Shown here: piece by piece, positions 19,888 through 31,067 of the stretch
Layout of the letters: each line of letters opens with the position of its first letter
How positions within the stretch are numbered: the first letter of the stretch is position 1
Source: Antedon bifida
Lineage: Eukaryota > Echinodermata > Crinoidea > Comatulida > Antedonidae
Assembly: GCA_963402885.1 (NCBI GenBank)
Contig: OY727098.1
Location: 13,626,717-13,690,716, forward strand
Length of the DNA: 64,000 bases
Direction of reading: 5' to 3'
Program-made: the position numbers and the translations under genes
Notes under the pieces: model-generated
What the model saw: only the letters and a program-made list of their open reading frames with translations
Databases searched by the model: none
Told to the model about the DNA's origin: nothing

Positions 19888-20214
19888 GACACCCCGGCCC
19901 CTGCCCTATGCCTATTATAATTTTAGTAAGCGAAAGTGCAGTACCAACCTTTTACGTATATTAAATTTCAACCATGGTGAAAACCTGTAACGATAAGATT
20001 TCCATTTCGATGACACATTTCTGAACAACATTAATTATTTAAGGCCTAGGCCTGGGCCTCCTACCAAAGATTGTATAGCGGCGCGCGCAAGATAAAGATG
20101 TTACCAAGCTCCAGTATTCACGAGGTATATTATTCAGAGCGCGGAGCCTCGCTACTTCTACGGAGCGCCATTTATGCCTTTATTTACTTCCGAAATAGAA
20201 ATAGTGCTAAGGTA

Positions 20215-20415
20215 ACTGATCCAGTGGACCAAACTTAGCACCGGTGTAGCACAGTGATATAAAATAGAATCAAGTCACTAATTTAATATATTTTCGTATG
20301 TTAATACACTGTGCTCAAGTGGACCCAATTTGGCACCAGGGGAGCACAGTGATATAAAATAGAAGTCACTGAATTTTAACAGTGGACTCAATTTGGCGCC
20401 TTGGCACCTGATCTA
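20215..20415. repeat. TTTGGCGCC/AGCACAGTGATATAAAATAG satellite, small island
   Basis: Two units of the ~97 bp satellite seen at 21700-22390, lying on the other side of an unrelated 1.3 kb block. Confidence 0.75.
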
Positions 20416-20441
20416 TCTCAGATATACCGTGACATGTAAAT

Positions 20442-20753
20442 TTGATAACATTAGTTTTCACTATTACGATATTGTTCCATATTTCTATCTTAGGAAGATA
20501 TTATAAAGAGTTTTTTAACAAAATTTATGATTTCAACGGTAGATTTTCAACTCAATTTCAATTTTTCGCGGTTCACGATGAATTCACCTTGCAACAACCT
20601 GGTTTCAACTATTTTCTCTCTTTTATACACAAGGGAGCAGTAAAAATAATAGATTTGACCCTAAAGGTGACTGGAAACAGGCACTTTCCATCAATCAATA
20701 CAGTGTCCCTTTGGAAGACGAAAGAAAAAACCGATAGTAGGACTGGAGCTTAA
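20442..20753 (+). CDS. Orphan open frame, possible terminal exon
   Basis: An open frame of 103 codons whose useful part follows an acceptor-like TTTCTATCTTAG (ending near 20492). It then reads about 86 codons of balanced composition, including YYKEFFNKIYDFNGRF, HDEFTLQQPGFNYF and NRHFPSINTVSLWKT, to a TAA. I do not recognise the family. Composition differs from the surrounding AT-rich satellite, and no partner exons were found. It could be a terminal exon of an unannotated gene, a transposon-borne frame or chance. Confidence 0.3.
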   Translation: MITLVFTITILFHISILGRYYKEFFNKIYDFNGRFSTQFQFFAVHDEFTLQQPGFNYFLSFIHKGAVKIIDLTLKVTGNRHFPSINTVSLWKTKEKTDSRTGA

Positions 20754-20754
20754 G

Positions 20755-21699
20755 TTGGCCATTAGTGGCTATAGCCATTTCAGTTTTTTGTTTATTTTAG
20801 GAACGGACCGCGCGTGTGAAGGTACAGTAGTTAAAAAATAAACATTATACTGCAAATTAATAAAGATCAAATTAAATATACGCCATAAAGAATCGGAATA
20901 TATTGTGGGGAATAGTATTATAAAATTACATAGGGAGATTTGATGATAAGACATTTTGTTTAAAATCGAGTGAAATCCCGATAGCCGAGTTTTATTGAGT
21001 AAGCTGGCAGGAATACTGTAGGCTATCTGTGTGTCCCGTTAGGACCGAGATGTCTGCCCATGTTGCAAGATGTAATGTCTTCTTTCTTGGGTCGAAACGT
21101 TAGTTTCAAAAAAAGTTTAAATTAAATAATGTATTAATTATTAGGATAGTATTTATTTGAATAAACGCCTCCAATAAAACATCACTTTGAATAATAATCC
21201 CCCAACCCAACTATCTAATAAACGTCCATCCACATTTATAATAACACAATTATACTATTGTAGTAGAATTCATCGCACTGTTATCTACAATTTACCAAGC
21301 ATTTGTTATTCTTTTTTACCACTTTTCATATCTATTAGAGGATTTCATTTGATTATAAATCTTACCATTTTTATTATTAAAACTAAAAAATGTAACATAT
21401 CCCTCGAATAAGCACCTCCCTCTGATGAACTCCGCTTCCCCACCTCCGCCCTACAAGGGCCCTACAAAACAATAAACACTATACTTTCAAATGTTATTAA
21501 TCATCTAAGACACTGTGAAACAGAGTAGGTTTAGTTTTACGAATGTCAAGCATTTTCAATAATGGTAACCGACAGAAAACGTACAAGGAGAACGTCCTTC
21601 TAAAACCTTTTTACCCGAGTCATTATCATTCCGAGAACCATCGTCTACACTTCCTAGAGGGGGAGCGAGCGAAGCGAGCTCACCCTCTAGTGTTAATAA
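20755..21699. other. No recognisable gene
   Basis: AT-rich block between the two satellite islands. The short open frames here show no family resemblance. Confidence 0.4.
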
Positions 21700-22390
21700 A
21701 TTAACAAGTTGACTCAATTTGGCGCCAGTGGAGCACAGTGATATAAAGTAGAAATAAGTCACTGAATTTTAATATCTTTTTGTATGTTAATACACTGTTC
21801 TCAAGTGGAACCAATTTGGCGCCAGGGAAGCACAGTGATATAATAGAAATAAGTCACTGAATGTTAATATATTTTCGTATGTTAATACACTGTGCTCAAG
21901 TGGATTTGGCGCCAGAGGAGCACAGTGATATAAAATAGAAACAAGTCACTGAATTTTAATATCTTTTTGTATGTTAATACACTGTGCTCAAGTGGAACCA
22001 GTTTGGCGCCAGGGAAGAACAGTGATATAAAATAGAAAAAAGTCACTAAATTTTAATATCTTTTCGTATGTTAATACACTGTGCTCAAGTAGCCCAATTT
22101 GGCACCAGTAGAGCACAGTGATATAACATAGACATAAAATCATTACATTTTAATATTTTTTCGTATGTTAAGCATGCATGGAATATTTATTGAAAGCTTA
22201 GCTTAAAATATTGTTTAATATTTATTATGCATTTTTTCTTCAAGGAGAAATAATAATAATTTTTAATTTGTGAAACATTGTGCCACGAGTGGAGCACAGT
22301 GATATTAAATTGAATAAAGTCACTTTTGTTGTGTTAATGCACTGTGCTCCACAGTGGACCCATTTTGGCGCATAGTGGAGCACAGTCAAA
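21700..22390. repeat. TTTGGCGCC/AGCACAGTGATATAAAATAG satellite, main array
   Basis: About seven ~97 bp units, each with TTTGGCGCCAG.GGAGCACAGTG, ATATAAAATAGAAATAAGTC, ACTGAATTTTAATAT and TTCGTATGTTAATACACTGT. Divergence grows toward the right end. Confidence 0.88.
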
Positions 22391-22674
22391 AAAATCACAT
22401 ACAAAAATATCGAAAAATGGTACTTCTCAAATTCAAAAATATTTCAAACTTTGTATATAATGTTCAATATCGGTCACTTCATCCGTTATGAATAGGAAAA
22501 ATTAGTTTCAAGCCACATCAGTGATTTTAATAACTTGACTAAGATAAATACTTATGAAAGAACATACAATTCCAACACATTTTTTTAAACTTTAGCGATA
22601 AAAAAAACATATGTTGAAAATATGAATTATGTAGTAACATATTAAACGTGTAGTAACGCATACTACCAAATTTC

Positions 22675-22830
22675 AAATTCAATCAATCAATCAATAATAA
22701 ATTTATTTCTCAAATAAAAACAAAAAATACAGTTAACATTTTCTAAAATAATAGATAATAAACGAGAAAAGGGGTACCCCACTGGAAGCTTAAGCTTTAA
22801 AATGTCCAGGCAACATATTTAAGTAAGGTA
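22675..22830 (-). mobile_element. Reversed LINE 3' tail
   Basis: AATCAATCAATCAATAATAAATTTATTTCTC followed by GGGGTACCCCACTGGAAGC. It resembles the other minus-strand LINE tails in the window. Confidence 0.4.
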
Positions 22831-23094
22831 AGGTAAGTAACATGTAAAAAAAATGATAATGAACAAAAAAAGGAAATGATTGGTGGTCGCGCTTATGTGC
22901 GTCACTATTCAAGTAGAGGGTGATTTTCCCAATGTTTTTACTCTTTTGTACATAATTTTTGTTGAATGTTCTGGCATGTATGTACCGTACATTTAAATGC
23001 ATTTAAATGGTTACCAAACTGACAACCACTCGCTTCTTAATTAAATATTGTAATTGTGAATTGTGAATAAATGTGTGTGAATTACTATAAAAAA

Positions 23095-23680
23095 AATCAT
23101 TTTTTATTGGAACTGTTGGCATTGGGATATATACTCATGACAGCAACTTTATTTTGTAAGTCCAGACAGTAGCCCAAAAATGCCCGTTGGACCCTACAAG
23201 ATTAAATCATGCGAAGAGCCACACGAAAAAATCCCTTTTACATTGTGTAACTATTACCCTTTGGGATATACGGAAATACCACTGACAGCAACTTTACCAT
23301 GTAAGTTGCCCCAAACAGTATCCCAAAAATTTCCGATTCGCCGCCTACAAGATTCCCACGGCTAGTTCCTTTTGCATTGTATCTATTACACATGACTTTG
23401 GGATATACGAAAATATCATTGACAGCAATGCCTCAAATTTCCAATTCCGGTCCCCTACAAGATTTAATAAACGGCAACGGCTAATTCTTTTTCTTAACTT
23501 TTGCACATTGAGCTATACGAAATTATAAAAATTACAGTATATATAGATATATGGTAATTTTGTGAAAACATACGGCATTAGATCTGACCCTTTCGGGATA
23601 CATTTTGTCACAAATTAACCCTAAAAATGGCCATCCTCCTCCAAGATGAATCATTTAAAAACATAGATGCCTAAATGATT
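23095..23680. repeat. Left inverted arm of copy 1, ~135 bp tandem units
   Basis: Four increasingly diverged units. Landmark strings are GGGATATACGGAAATACCAC, TGACAGCAACTTTA and AAAATGCCCGTTGGACCCTA. The open frame at 23180-23365 is a by-product of the repeat. Confidence 0.75.
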
Positions 23681-23805
23681 TAATGTGTCGAATAATGACT
23701 AAATTTCTTAATTATCATCGTCTTCTTCTTCTTGGTCCCATCATCATTCCATGGATTGCTTACATACTGTATCTATTTTATGGGGCATTCCACAGTATTT
23801 TTTTT

Positions 23806-25828
23806 GTTACGGACGGGACATTTTTGAGAATATAACTAGACATATCTTAGAGATAAAAAAGAATACAAGATTCAAAGTAGAATAAATGTATACATATATG
23901 GCCAATGTTTATTATGAAAGTCAAAAAAAATATGAAAATTGTATGCGTCGCGGATGGGACGGCAAATGTACATGACTTTTGAGAAGGTTTACGTATTGTA
24001 ATATTTCTCCTCATTTAAAAGAGATTTTAAAATTTGTTTTGTATTATTATGTTGCCAGATAGTTGTTTTAGATAACTGAATGTTAATTATAAAAATTGAA
24101 CTGCAAATTTATTAATAAATATGATTTATATGTCGTTACGGACGGGACATTTCTAACGTCGCGGACAGGACAACTTTGTCCACGTTAAAAAATTGTATAA
24201 TTTTGCTATTAAAAAAATTTAAAAATAAGTTTTTTACATTATTAATGTAATCTTTTATTTACAAATCAAAATATAATTCAACCTTTGAAACACTGTTTAA
24301 AAGTTTATGTCAAGTGAAAATATTAAAATTCATAAATATGAAATATTATTTATAAAATTAATTATTCGAAGAGTTATAACGAGAAGCAATATTGTAAAAT
24401 GTTATCAAAATATTTATTTACATTAATATAAAAGTTATGCTTGGCATATTAAACAAGACTTCAAGATATTAACACATTTAAGGCGAATCTTTAAAAATTG
24501 GCGTTTGCGTTTGACGTCTGAATTTGTTAGTGGATCCAAGTTGCATCTGAAATTTTCTTCTATCCTTGTTTGGATTTAATAACTGTAGGCCTACTTCTAT
24601 TAAAATTCAATCTTAATTATTTAGTATCTGTTTATAAAAGGTTCTTGGTTCCAAATTCACTAAAGAATGAAATCTACAAAGCGATGACCGCACCCAATAC
24701 TCCCATTCATACTGGTCACGTTGTTTTGGATTTAGGTATTGTTCTTTTGTGGATTGTTATTTTAAATACAGACCATAATGTTTTGTGATTAATAAACAAC
24801 AGTTAACACCTTTGTACAATACTTCTCAGCCTACAGTACAAAAACACTTTTTAATTCTTACAATATTGTCATCACATCCATAAAAAAAATGTCCTATCCG
24901 TAACATTCAATACATTTTGATAGTAATGTTTTTTTAATAAAAAAATACAAGTTTTAAAAAACTTGTTTAAATCTATTGCAATTTAATATCCTTATGAGTT
25001 GAAAATTAAGATTTAAAATTAGGAATTAAATAACAATTTTAAAGCCATTACTTCAATAAACACAAGTGAGGAAAAACCCCCAATCGAAATGTCTCAGAAG
25101 TAACAATTATGAATTTTGAAATGCAAGTATGAAATTAATAAACAATTTTAATAAAATACTTTATTATGAATAATTGGAGCTTACTTTGAAAAACAAGTAA
25201 CTGCAGTATATTTATGGGCAAAAATGTTATGAAATAAAAAGGATTTACATGATATGTCCCGTCCTTAACAAAAATGTCTGTCCCGTGCCTACGAAAAATG
25301 TCATCAATATATTTTTGAATATGATATTTTCACCAAAAGTTTCAAAATATTTGTTTATAATGTATTGCATATAGTTTTAAAAGGAGAAAACAAAATATTA
25401 AATTGTGGTATCAATACTTTTAACTGAAATGTAAAAAACGTCTCAGAAGTAACAATTATGAATTTTGAAATGCAAGTATGAAATTAACAAACAATTTTAA
25501 TAAAATACTTTATTATGAATAATTGGAGCTTACTTTGAAAAAAAAGTAACTGCAGTATATTTATGGGCAAAAATGTTATGAAATAAAAAGGATTTACATG
25601 ATATGTCCCGTCCTTAACAAAAATGTCTGTCCCTTGCCTACGAAAAATGTCATCAATATATTTTTGAATATGATATTTTCACCAAAAGTTTCAAAATATT
25701 TGTTTATAATGTATTGCATATAGTTTTAAAAGGAGAAAACAAAATATTAAATTGTGGTATCAATACTTTTAACTGAAATGTAAAAAACACCATAAAACTA
25801 CTTTCTATTAAAATGTCGCGGATGGGAC
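23806..25828. repeat. Ten dispersed copies of GTYRCGGAYRGGACA
   Basis: Forward copies lie near 23806, 23946, 24134, 24158 and 25813. Reverse copies (TGTCCCRTCC...) lie near 24889, 25254, 25279, 25603 and 25628. The last two reverse pairs reflect the 349 bp duplication. Confidence 0.75.
25091..25788. repeat. Tandem duplication, 349 bp x 2
   Basis: 25091-25439 and 25440-25788 are nearly identical, both starting GTCTCAGAAGTAACAATTAT. Only a few substitutions are visible, for example CCCGTGCC versus CCCTTGCC, so the event is recent. Confidence 0.92.
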
Positions 25829-28800
25829 ACTGTAGTGTTCCCAGCAAATATGTACTTGTTATGTCATTTACAGCTTTACCTGTAGCAATATTTACTAATG
25901 TGGTTGGTGAATCAGTGGCAAATGGATTGCATGTACTATTTAGCTTAATGAGAAACTTGTCTATATCATTATTATCTCTCTCAATCCTCCGTCGACGTAA
26001 CTGGTTAGCTGGTGTTTCACCGGGTTGAATTCCACTCATGGACTTCATTTCAGACACAGCCATACTCCGTTGAGTGAGACTTACGCACCGACGACGAAAT
26101 GCACTCTCTGAGTTCGCAAAAGCTGTAATTCCAGTTGCCGATGACGCAGCATCTCTGTTAACAATTGCTCTAATGTAAGATCTATTGGAGTAGTACGTTT
26201 TCTTCGTTCGTCGTGTTGAAAAGGCAACGGCTTTTAAAACAGCTAATGCTGCGGAGTCCAAATTCTTCATTTTTACTCTTTACTCTATAGTTCACTATGT
26301 CGGTCGGTCGGTCGGTCTGTCGGTCTGTCGGTCTGTCGGTCGGTCTGTCTGTCGGTCCGGTATCACTATGCGTTTTATCGCTTTCTGACCTTATCTTGAT
26401 ATCAGTTTAATCTAGCTAAGTCAATTTTTCACAGTATATTCCTTATGGCCAGGAATCGATGTGGTTATGTTTTCACGGTGCGCAATAAAAAATTACGCGG
26501 TGTACGCACGATGTAACGAAATCACGTTTGTAATCATATCTTCACAACCATGAATCACAATTAAATAAAATTTGGTACTCATAAATTTCAGGGCATAAAT
26601 CATCATATGGCAATACAATTACGTGCGTAGCGCATGTAACGCATGCGTACGCGCGCTTAAAATTTTCAAATTGTATTTTCGATGAAATAAGAGTACGTTT
26701 CAGGCAATTTTAAGCGTTTACAAAATTGCGCATATTTTTGCGCGCGCACTGCGCGTTAAATGTTATTGCGCACTCTTTTTGCCCGATTTCTGTTTTCTTG
26801 ACTTACTTTTCAACTCGAAATTACGTTATACGAGCACGTCAAAAGTGACAGGCTACGCACGTGGAAATTAAAAAAATATAAATGTTTTTAAACATTTCAA
26901 CATTTTCAGTAATTTCGGTCAGTTGGTAGGTTGGTCGGTCGGTCGGTAAACACTAATGAGCACGCGACTGCAGCCATCTATATGGCCTTGTTTCAATAAA
27001 AAGTGACCCCCAACGAGCATAATTTGGCCGGTTCAGAGCAAAGAATGTTTCAACCAAATACGGTAGTACATTAATGTACGGAATCACATCATTCGTTCTT
27101 ACTGCACGCTGGAATTGACGATACAAGCGGTTGATAAGGTACACGTAAATAGCTCAATATGTGGCAGTGTTGCCAAATTCACCCTTTATAGTACGATGTA
27201 AAAATTCTTCATATTCATTAAGAAGTATTAAGAATTCGTCACTGTCGGCAATTTGATTAAGTGCATTTGTGTCGTCCGTTGGTATTGCTCGAACACTGTA
27301 GCAAAGTATCATCTTTCATAGAGTAGGTACCCAAGGAATCGCTTAAACAATTCTTTCTCAAAGGCCATAGCAGTGATTTGATGTATTCTGGTGCATCGGT
27401 TGTATAATTTGCCATGGATGAAACCATTAAGTGACCCCTCTGCCAGTATACCCGATTCAGTTAGAATATATTCGATCCCAGAATCAGAAATGTATGTTCC
27501 AACCGCTCCAAAAAATGGCCATTCAATATGAAAGTGACCAAGTACAATTACAAGTCTATCAAAAGCCTTTAGCGCTTGTATTGAATAAGCTTTAAGTGCC
27601 ACTGCGAGATCATATGTCACTGGATGATACGGCATTTTTGTCTCATCTGCAACTTTAAGAGATCGAACCATTAAGACTTTCAGAGTCTCTTGCACAACAT
27701 CATTAAATCTTGTTTGTAGTTGTGAAATTGGGTCCATGTATGCAAACAGAGGAAGTTTTCGATTAGATGATAAGATTAGCCAAACAAAATCTAGGCTTTT
27801 GCATCTTACAAAAGAATAAATTGCTTCGGATTCACTTACTTGTTCCTGGTCTGTTTCTTCAAATTTAAACTTAGCCAGTTTTAGATTTGAATAAAATGGT
27901 GGTACTATTTTCTCTGCTCCGTCAAATTTCCGCCTAGGTCTTCCAGTGACCGAATTGACCGGCAGTCCTTCCATCTCATTGGTTTGCCCCTGAAGGTCAT
28001 TCTGATACGCAATGCCAACTGTAACATGGAGATTATTTTTACCATCCAGGGTTTCCATGTTTAAATCGTAATTGTCCCACGCAGTACCTGTAAAAACAAA
28101 ATATATCAATATATACACATACTGTACTGTGCAATTTGTCATCTTGGTTATTGATACTAATTTCATTTATTATTTTCATTAAATTAAAAATGTTTATATT
28201 ACCTGTAGCCAATAGAGGTTGCAACAATAAGCCAGCAGGTGTCTCCAATTCACTCGAAGAACATGTGTATGCTATTTCGGTCTCCAGACGTTTACATTCA
28301 TCATAACTTATTGTATGACCAAGGCGATTTAAAATAGTGATTGCTCCCTTAGATCCAAGCATGGACGTTAAACCAAGACCTAACGATGTATTCTTCCAGG
28401 GCCTGACAGCACCTCGTGAAGTTGCAAAAACAGCATCCGATGACAGTGATTGCGTTTTTCTCAGTGCCGCCTCACCGGGATTAGGAGATAATCCACATAA
28501 CAATGTTTGATAAAACAATTTAGTCAGAGGTGATACGTGTGGTGAACATTGTTTCATTGTGTGAATAGATGTCGGTGAAGGAATTTTGTTTTTTTTTCAT
28601 TTTCAGGATATCTGACCGAAGCGCTAAAGCCGCACATGGAATTGTTTCATCATTTTCATTGAGGTATTTTAACCGTGATTTAGCTTCATTGACGCTCATG
28701 TCTTCAGGGTATAAAAAGTTTCCAGTCTTGTTTGAGTCTTTGCTAATATTTAATCTATCTCTACAAGTGGTCATTAATTTAGTAACTAATGGCTGACAAG

Positions 28801-28957
28801 CATAGGAACGAATATCATCGTCAGTACCTTCGACTGCCTTATACTGTTCTTTGTACAAATCCATGATTTTACAGGCATATTTTGGTATACGTTTACAAAT
28901 TATTTCATTTTCAACGTACCTCACCATCCCTTTGTATGCTTCTTCGTGTGTTTTTCT
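25790..28957 (-). pseudogene. EADT/CXC-family protein, central part, broken
   Basis: The minus-strand reading begins near 28957 (HEEAYKGMVRYVENEI) and continues to about 28600 (ETIPCAALALRSDILKM). It shifts frame at a nine-A run (28597-28589) and resumes as SLGLGLTSMLGSKGAITILN ... ETPAGLLLQPLLATG. A 115 bp GT-AG intron (28202-28088) then joins in phase to TAWDNYDLNMETLDGKNNLH ... RLVIVLGHFHIEWPFFGAVG ... SGILAEGSLNGFIHGKLYNR. A frameshift follows near 27309, then a TGA at 27156-27154 inside FGNTATY-stop-AIYVYL, then a repeat insertion (26297-26948). The frame resumes as RRTKKTYYSNRS ... TGITAFANSESAFRRR ... LVNIATGKAV. These segments match the middle of the family as I remember it. N-terminal zinc modules, the EADT region and the CXC tail are absent. 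Confidence 0.78.
26297..26948. mobile_element. Repeat insertion in copy 1, bounded by CGGT runs
   Basis: The core 26386-26877 is an inverted relative of 45786-46241 (shared TCAATTTTTCACAGTATATTC, CAGGAATCGATG and a GCGCACTCTTTTTGCC motif). (CGGT)n/(CTGTCGGT)n runs at 26297-26365 and CGGTCGGTCGGTAAAC at 26932-26948 flank it. It separates two parts of the family gene. Confidence 0.65.
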
Positions 28958-28969
28958 GTTACTACTTAT

Positions 28970-29545
28970 TACTACTTTCTGGGGCTACTGTCTGGGGCAA
29001 CTTACAGGATAAAGTTGCTGTCATGAGTATTTTCGTCTATCCCAAGACCTAACAGTTCCAATAAAAAAAGGAATTGGCCGTGTGGCTCTTCCTGTGATTA
29101 CATTTTGTATGGCCCAACGGGCATTTCTGGGCTATTGCCTGGGGCTACTGTTTGGGGCAACTTACAGGATAAAGTTGCTGTCAATGATATTTTTGTGCAC
29201 CCCAATGTGTAACAGTTGCAATGCAAAAGGAATTAGCCTCTTGACATGAATAACACCATTTTTTAGTGGTCACTTGGGGCTACTGTCTCGGGCAACTTAC
29301 AGGATAAAGTTGCTGTCATTGCTGTTTTAACATTGTATACACATATGGGAACAATGTCCAATAACTTTTATCCGTGTGGCTTTTCACATGATTAAATCCA
29401 TTTTTTACCCCTCTTATTTGGTGTCCCCAGGATAAATTTACAGGATAGGACCCGGCAGCAATATTGATTATTGAATCTTGGCCATATATCTACATAATCA
29501 GCCCATCGGACCTTTTGTGGCTTTTCACATGAATAAATCTTCTGG
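28970..29545. repeat. Right inverted arm of copy 1, ~135 bp tandem units
   Basis: Inverse of the left arm. GGCAACTTACAGGATAAAGT occurs three times and CCCAACGGGCATTT once, directly abutting the 5' end of the coding remnant near 28957. Confidence 0.78.
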
Positions 29546-29884
29546 GCGCCCGGTCTAATACTAGTTTTAATTAAAATCACATGATGATGATGGTTTTCTA
29601 TGCAATGTTCATTCATTTATTTGCTTCTTAATTATTAGTAAATCTAACAAAAAAAGAGGATGAGTAAATAACCATAATGTCCTTTAGGATTATTATAACA
29701 TAGTCATACTAGTAACGGTTTACTTTGATTTGTCTTTAGATTTTCATAAATTTAAACGCAAGAAAGAAACTGGGTATAGTTTTTTAAAGTGAAATAAGAG
29801 TTTAAATTTGGTATTATAGCATAATGATTTGGGCAGAGACGGCGTGACTTATAAAAGTATAAAACAAACAACAACATTAGTGTT

Positions 29885-30275
29885 AAAGAATTGAGAAGTT
29901 TTATACGATTGTACTAGCTAAAAGGTCCATGTTTCCATTTTCTTACCTCAGCCCCAACCATGATGGGACCGAGGTGGTGCAGAAGACCCATCACTAAACC
30001 GCCCCTACCATTAAAATTGGCTCGACCTATGTGTATATTTCAGATTCAAATATCTGTTTAAGGTTTTATACAATTGACTCCAAGCTGGAACTTTGATACG
30101 ATTTTTACATAACTTAATTTCTGGTCAATATAGGTCCATATTTTCAAAATATCCTTACTCAATCCCAACACGATGGGGCTGAGGCTGAGAATTCCCTCCT
30201 AATCGCCACCTCTTCCACTGAAAACCACATCCACAGAGCCGGTGTATTTAAAATTTAATACACATACAAATAAAT
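29885..30275. repeat. Two-copy degenerate direct repeat, ~190 bp
   Basis: Both copies carry TCCATGTTT/TCCATATTT, TTACCTCA/TTACTCAATCCC, ATGATGGG/ACGATGGG, GAGG and a TATACAATT/TTTATAC-like stretch. 29546-29884 shows nothing recognisable. Confidence 0.5.
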
Positions 30276-30439
30276 CGTAATTGGTTGGTCTATCAAAGGC
30301 ATCGAAATTCTAACCCCTCTATAAAAACTGGTTTACGGGCCTGGAGTAGCCTACCGTATGGTTTAGGCCTATTGTGGGCAACGCGTTTCAATTTATCATG
30401 TGACACCCGACAAGAAAGGCTCTACTTTTTCATAACTTG

Positions 30440-31067
30440 TTCGTTTTTAAACATATTCATTCCTAGTATTTTGAGACCAAAATATTGTGACCTGGTTGCT
30501 AAATATTTCATTTTCTTGATCAGTGGTCATGATATGTCTTTTGGCACTTGTTCATTAGAGTGATATCAATATGAGTGTATTTTGATATTTACGCAAAAAC
30601 AACATTCGCTAGTTATTTAAAATGTGTGCTCCACGCAAACATGTTTGTACCAGCTATAGGTTAAACGTCATAAGGTGTTTTTTTTAACATTTTGTGTATT
30701 TCTGTGTATTAGAGCAAATATAAATATATATTTTGGGAGTAATTTAAGACTAAATTATAACTTTCTGACTAGTGGTTGCTTAGATATTGATATGGATATT
30801 TTCTTGAACAATGGTCAAAAATAAATCATCTTTGATCATTTTTGACAAAAGGTGTCCATTGAAGTGAATAGAAATGTGTATCTTCTGAGCATTTTGACAC
30901 CAACTACGACCATATCGTCCTCCAAACAATTTCTGAGATATGAAAAGTGTGCTCCAAGCCAAAAATGTTTTTGCCGGCTATATGTCAAAGGTCAAAATTA
31001 GCGTTTTATTGACAGTTTTTGATTTTTATTACATTAGAACAAATATAAACATATACTTTGCGAGTAA
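30440..31067. repeat. Degenerate ~300 bp tandem repeat, part 1
   Basis: Units share TTAGAGCAAATATAAATATAT, ACTTTCTGACTAGTGGTTG and CCATTGAAGTGAATAGAAAT. The array resumes at 34571 after a LINE. Confidence 0.6.

Larger units (their letters stand above)
23095..29545 (-). mobile_element. Putative EADT/CXC transposon, copy 1 (inverted arms made of tandem units)
   Basis: The left block 23095-23680 and right block 28970-29545 are inverted relative to each other. Each consists of about four tandem ~135 bp units built from GACAGCAACTTTA, GTAAGTTGCCCCA.ACAGTA and AAATGCCCGTTGG. Between them lies the broken EADT/CXC-family gene on the minus strand, plus a motif-rich 2 kb stretch. Exact outer ends and target duplication could not be fixed, so calling this one element is inference supported by the second, clearer copy at 55706-59049. 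Confidence 0.6.
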
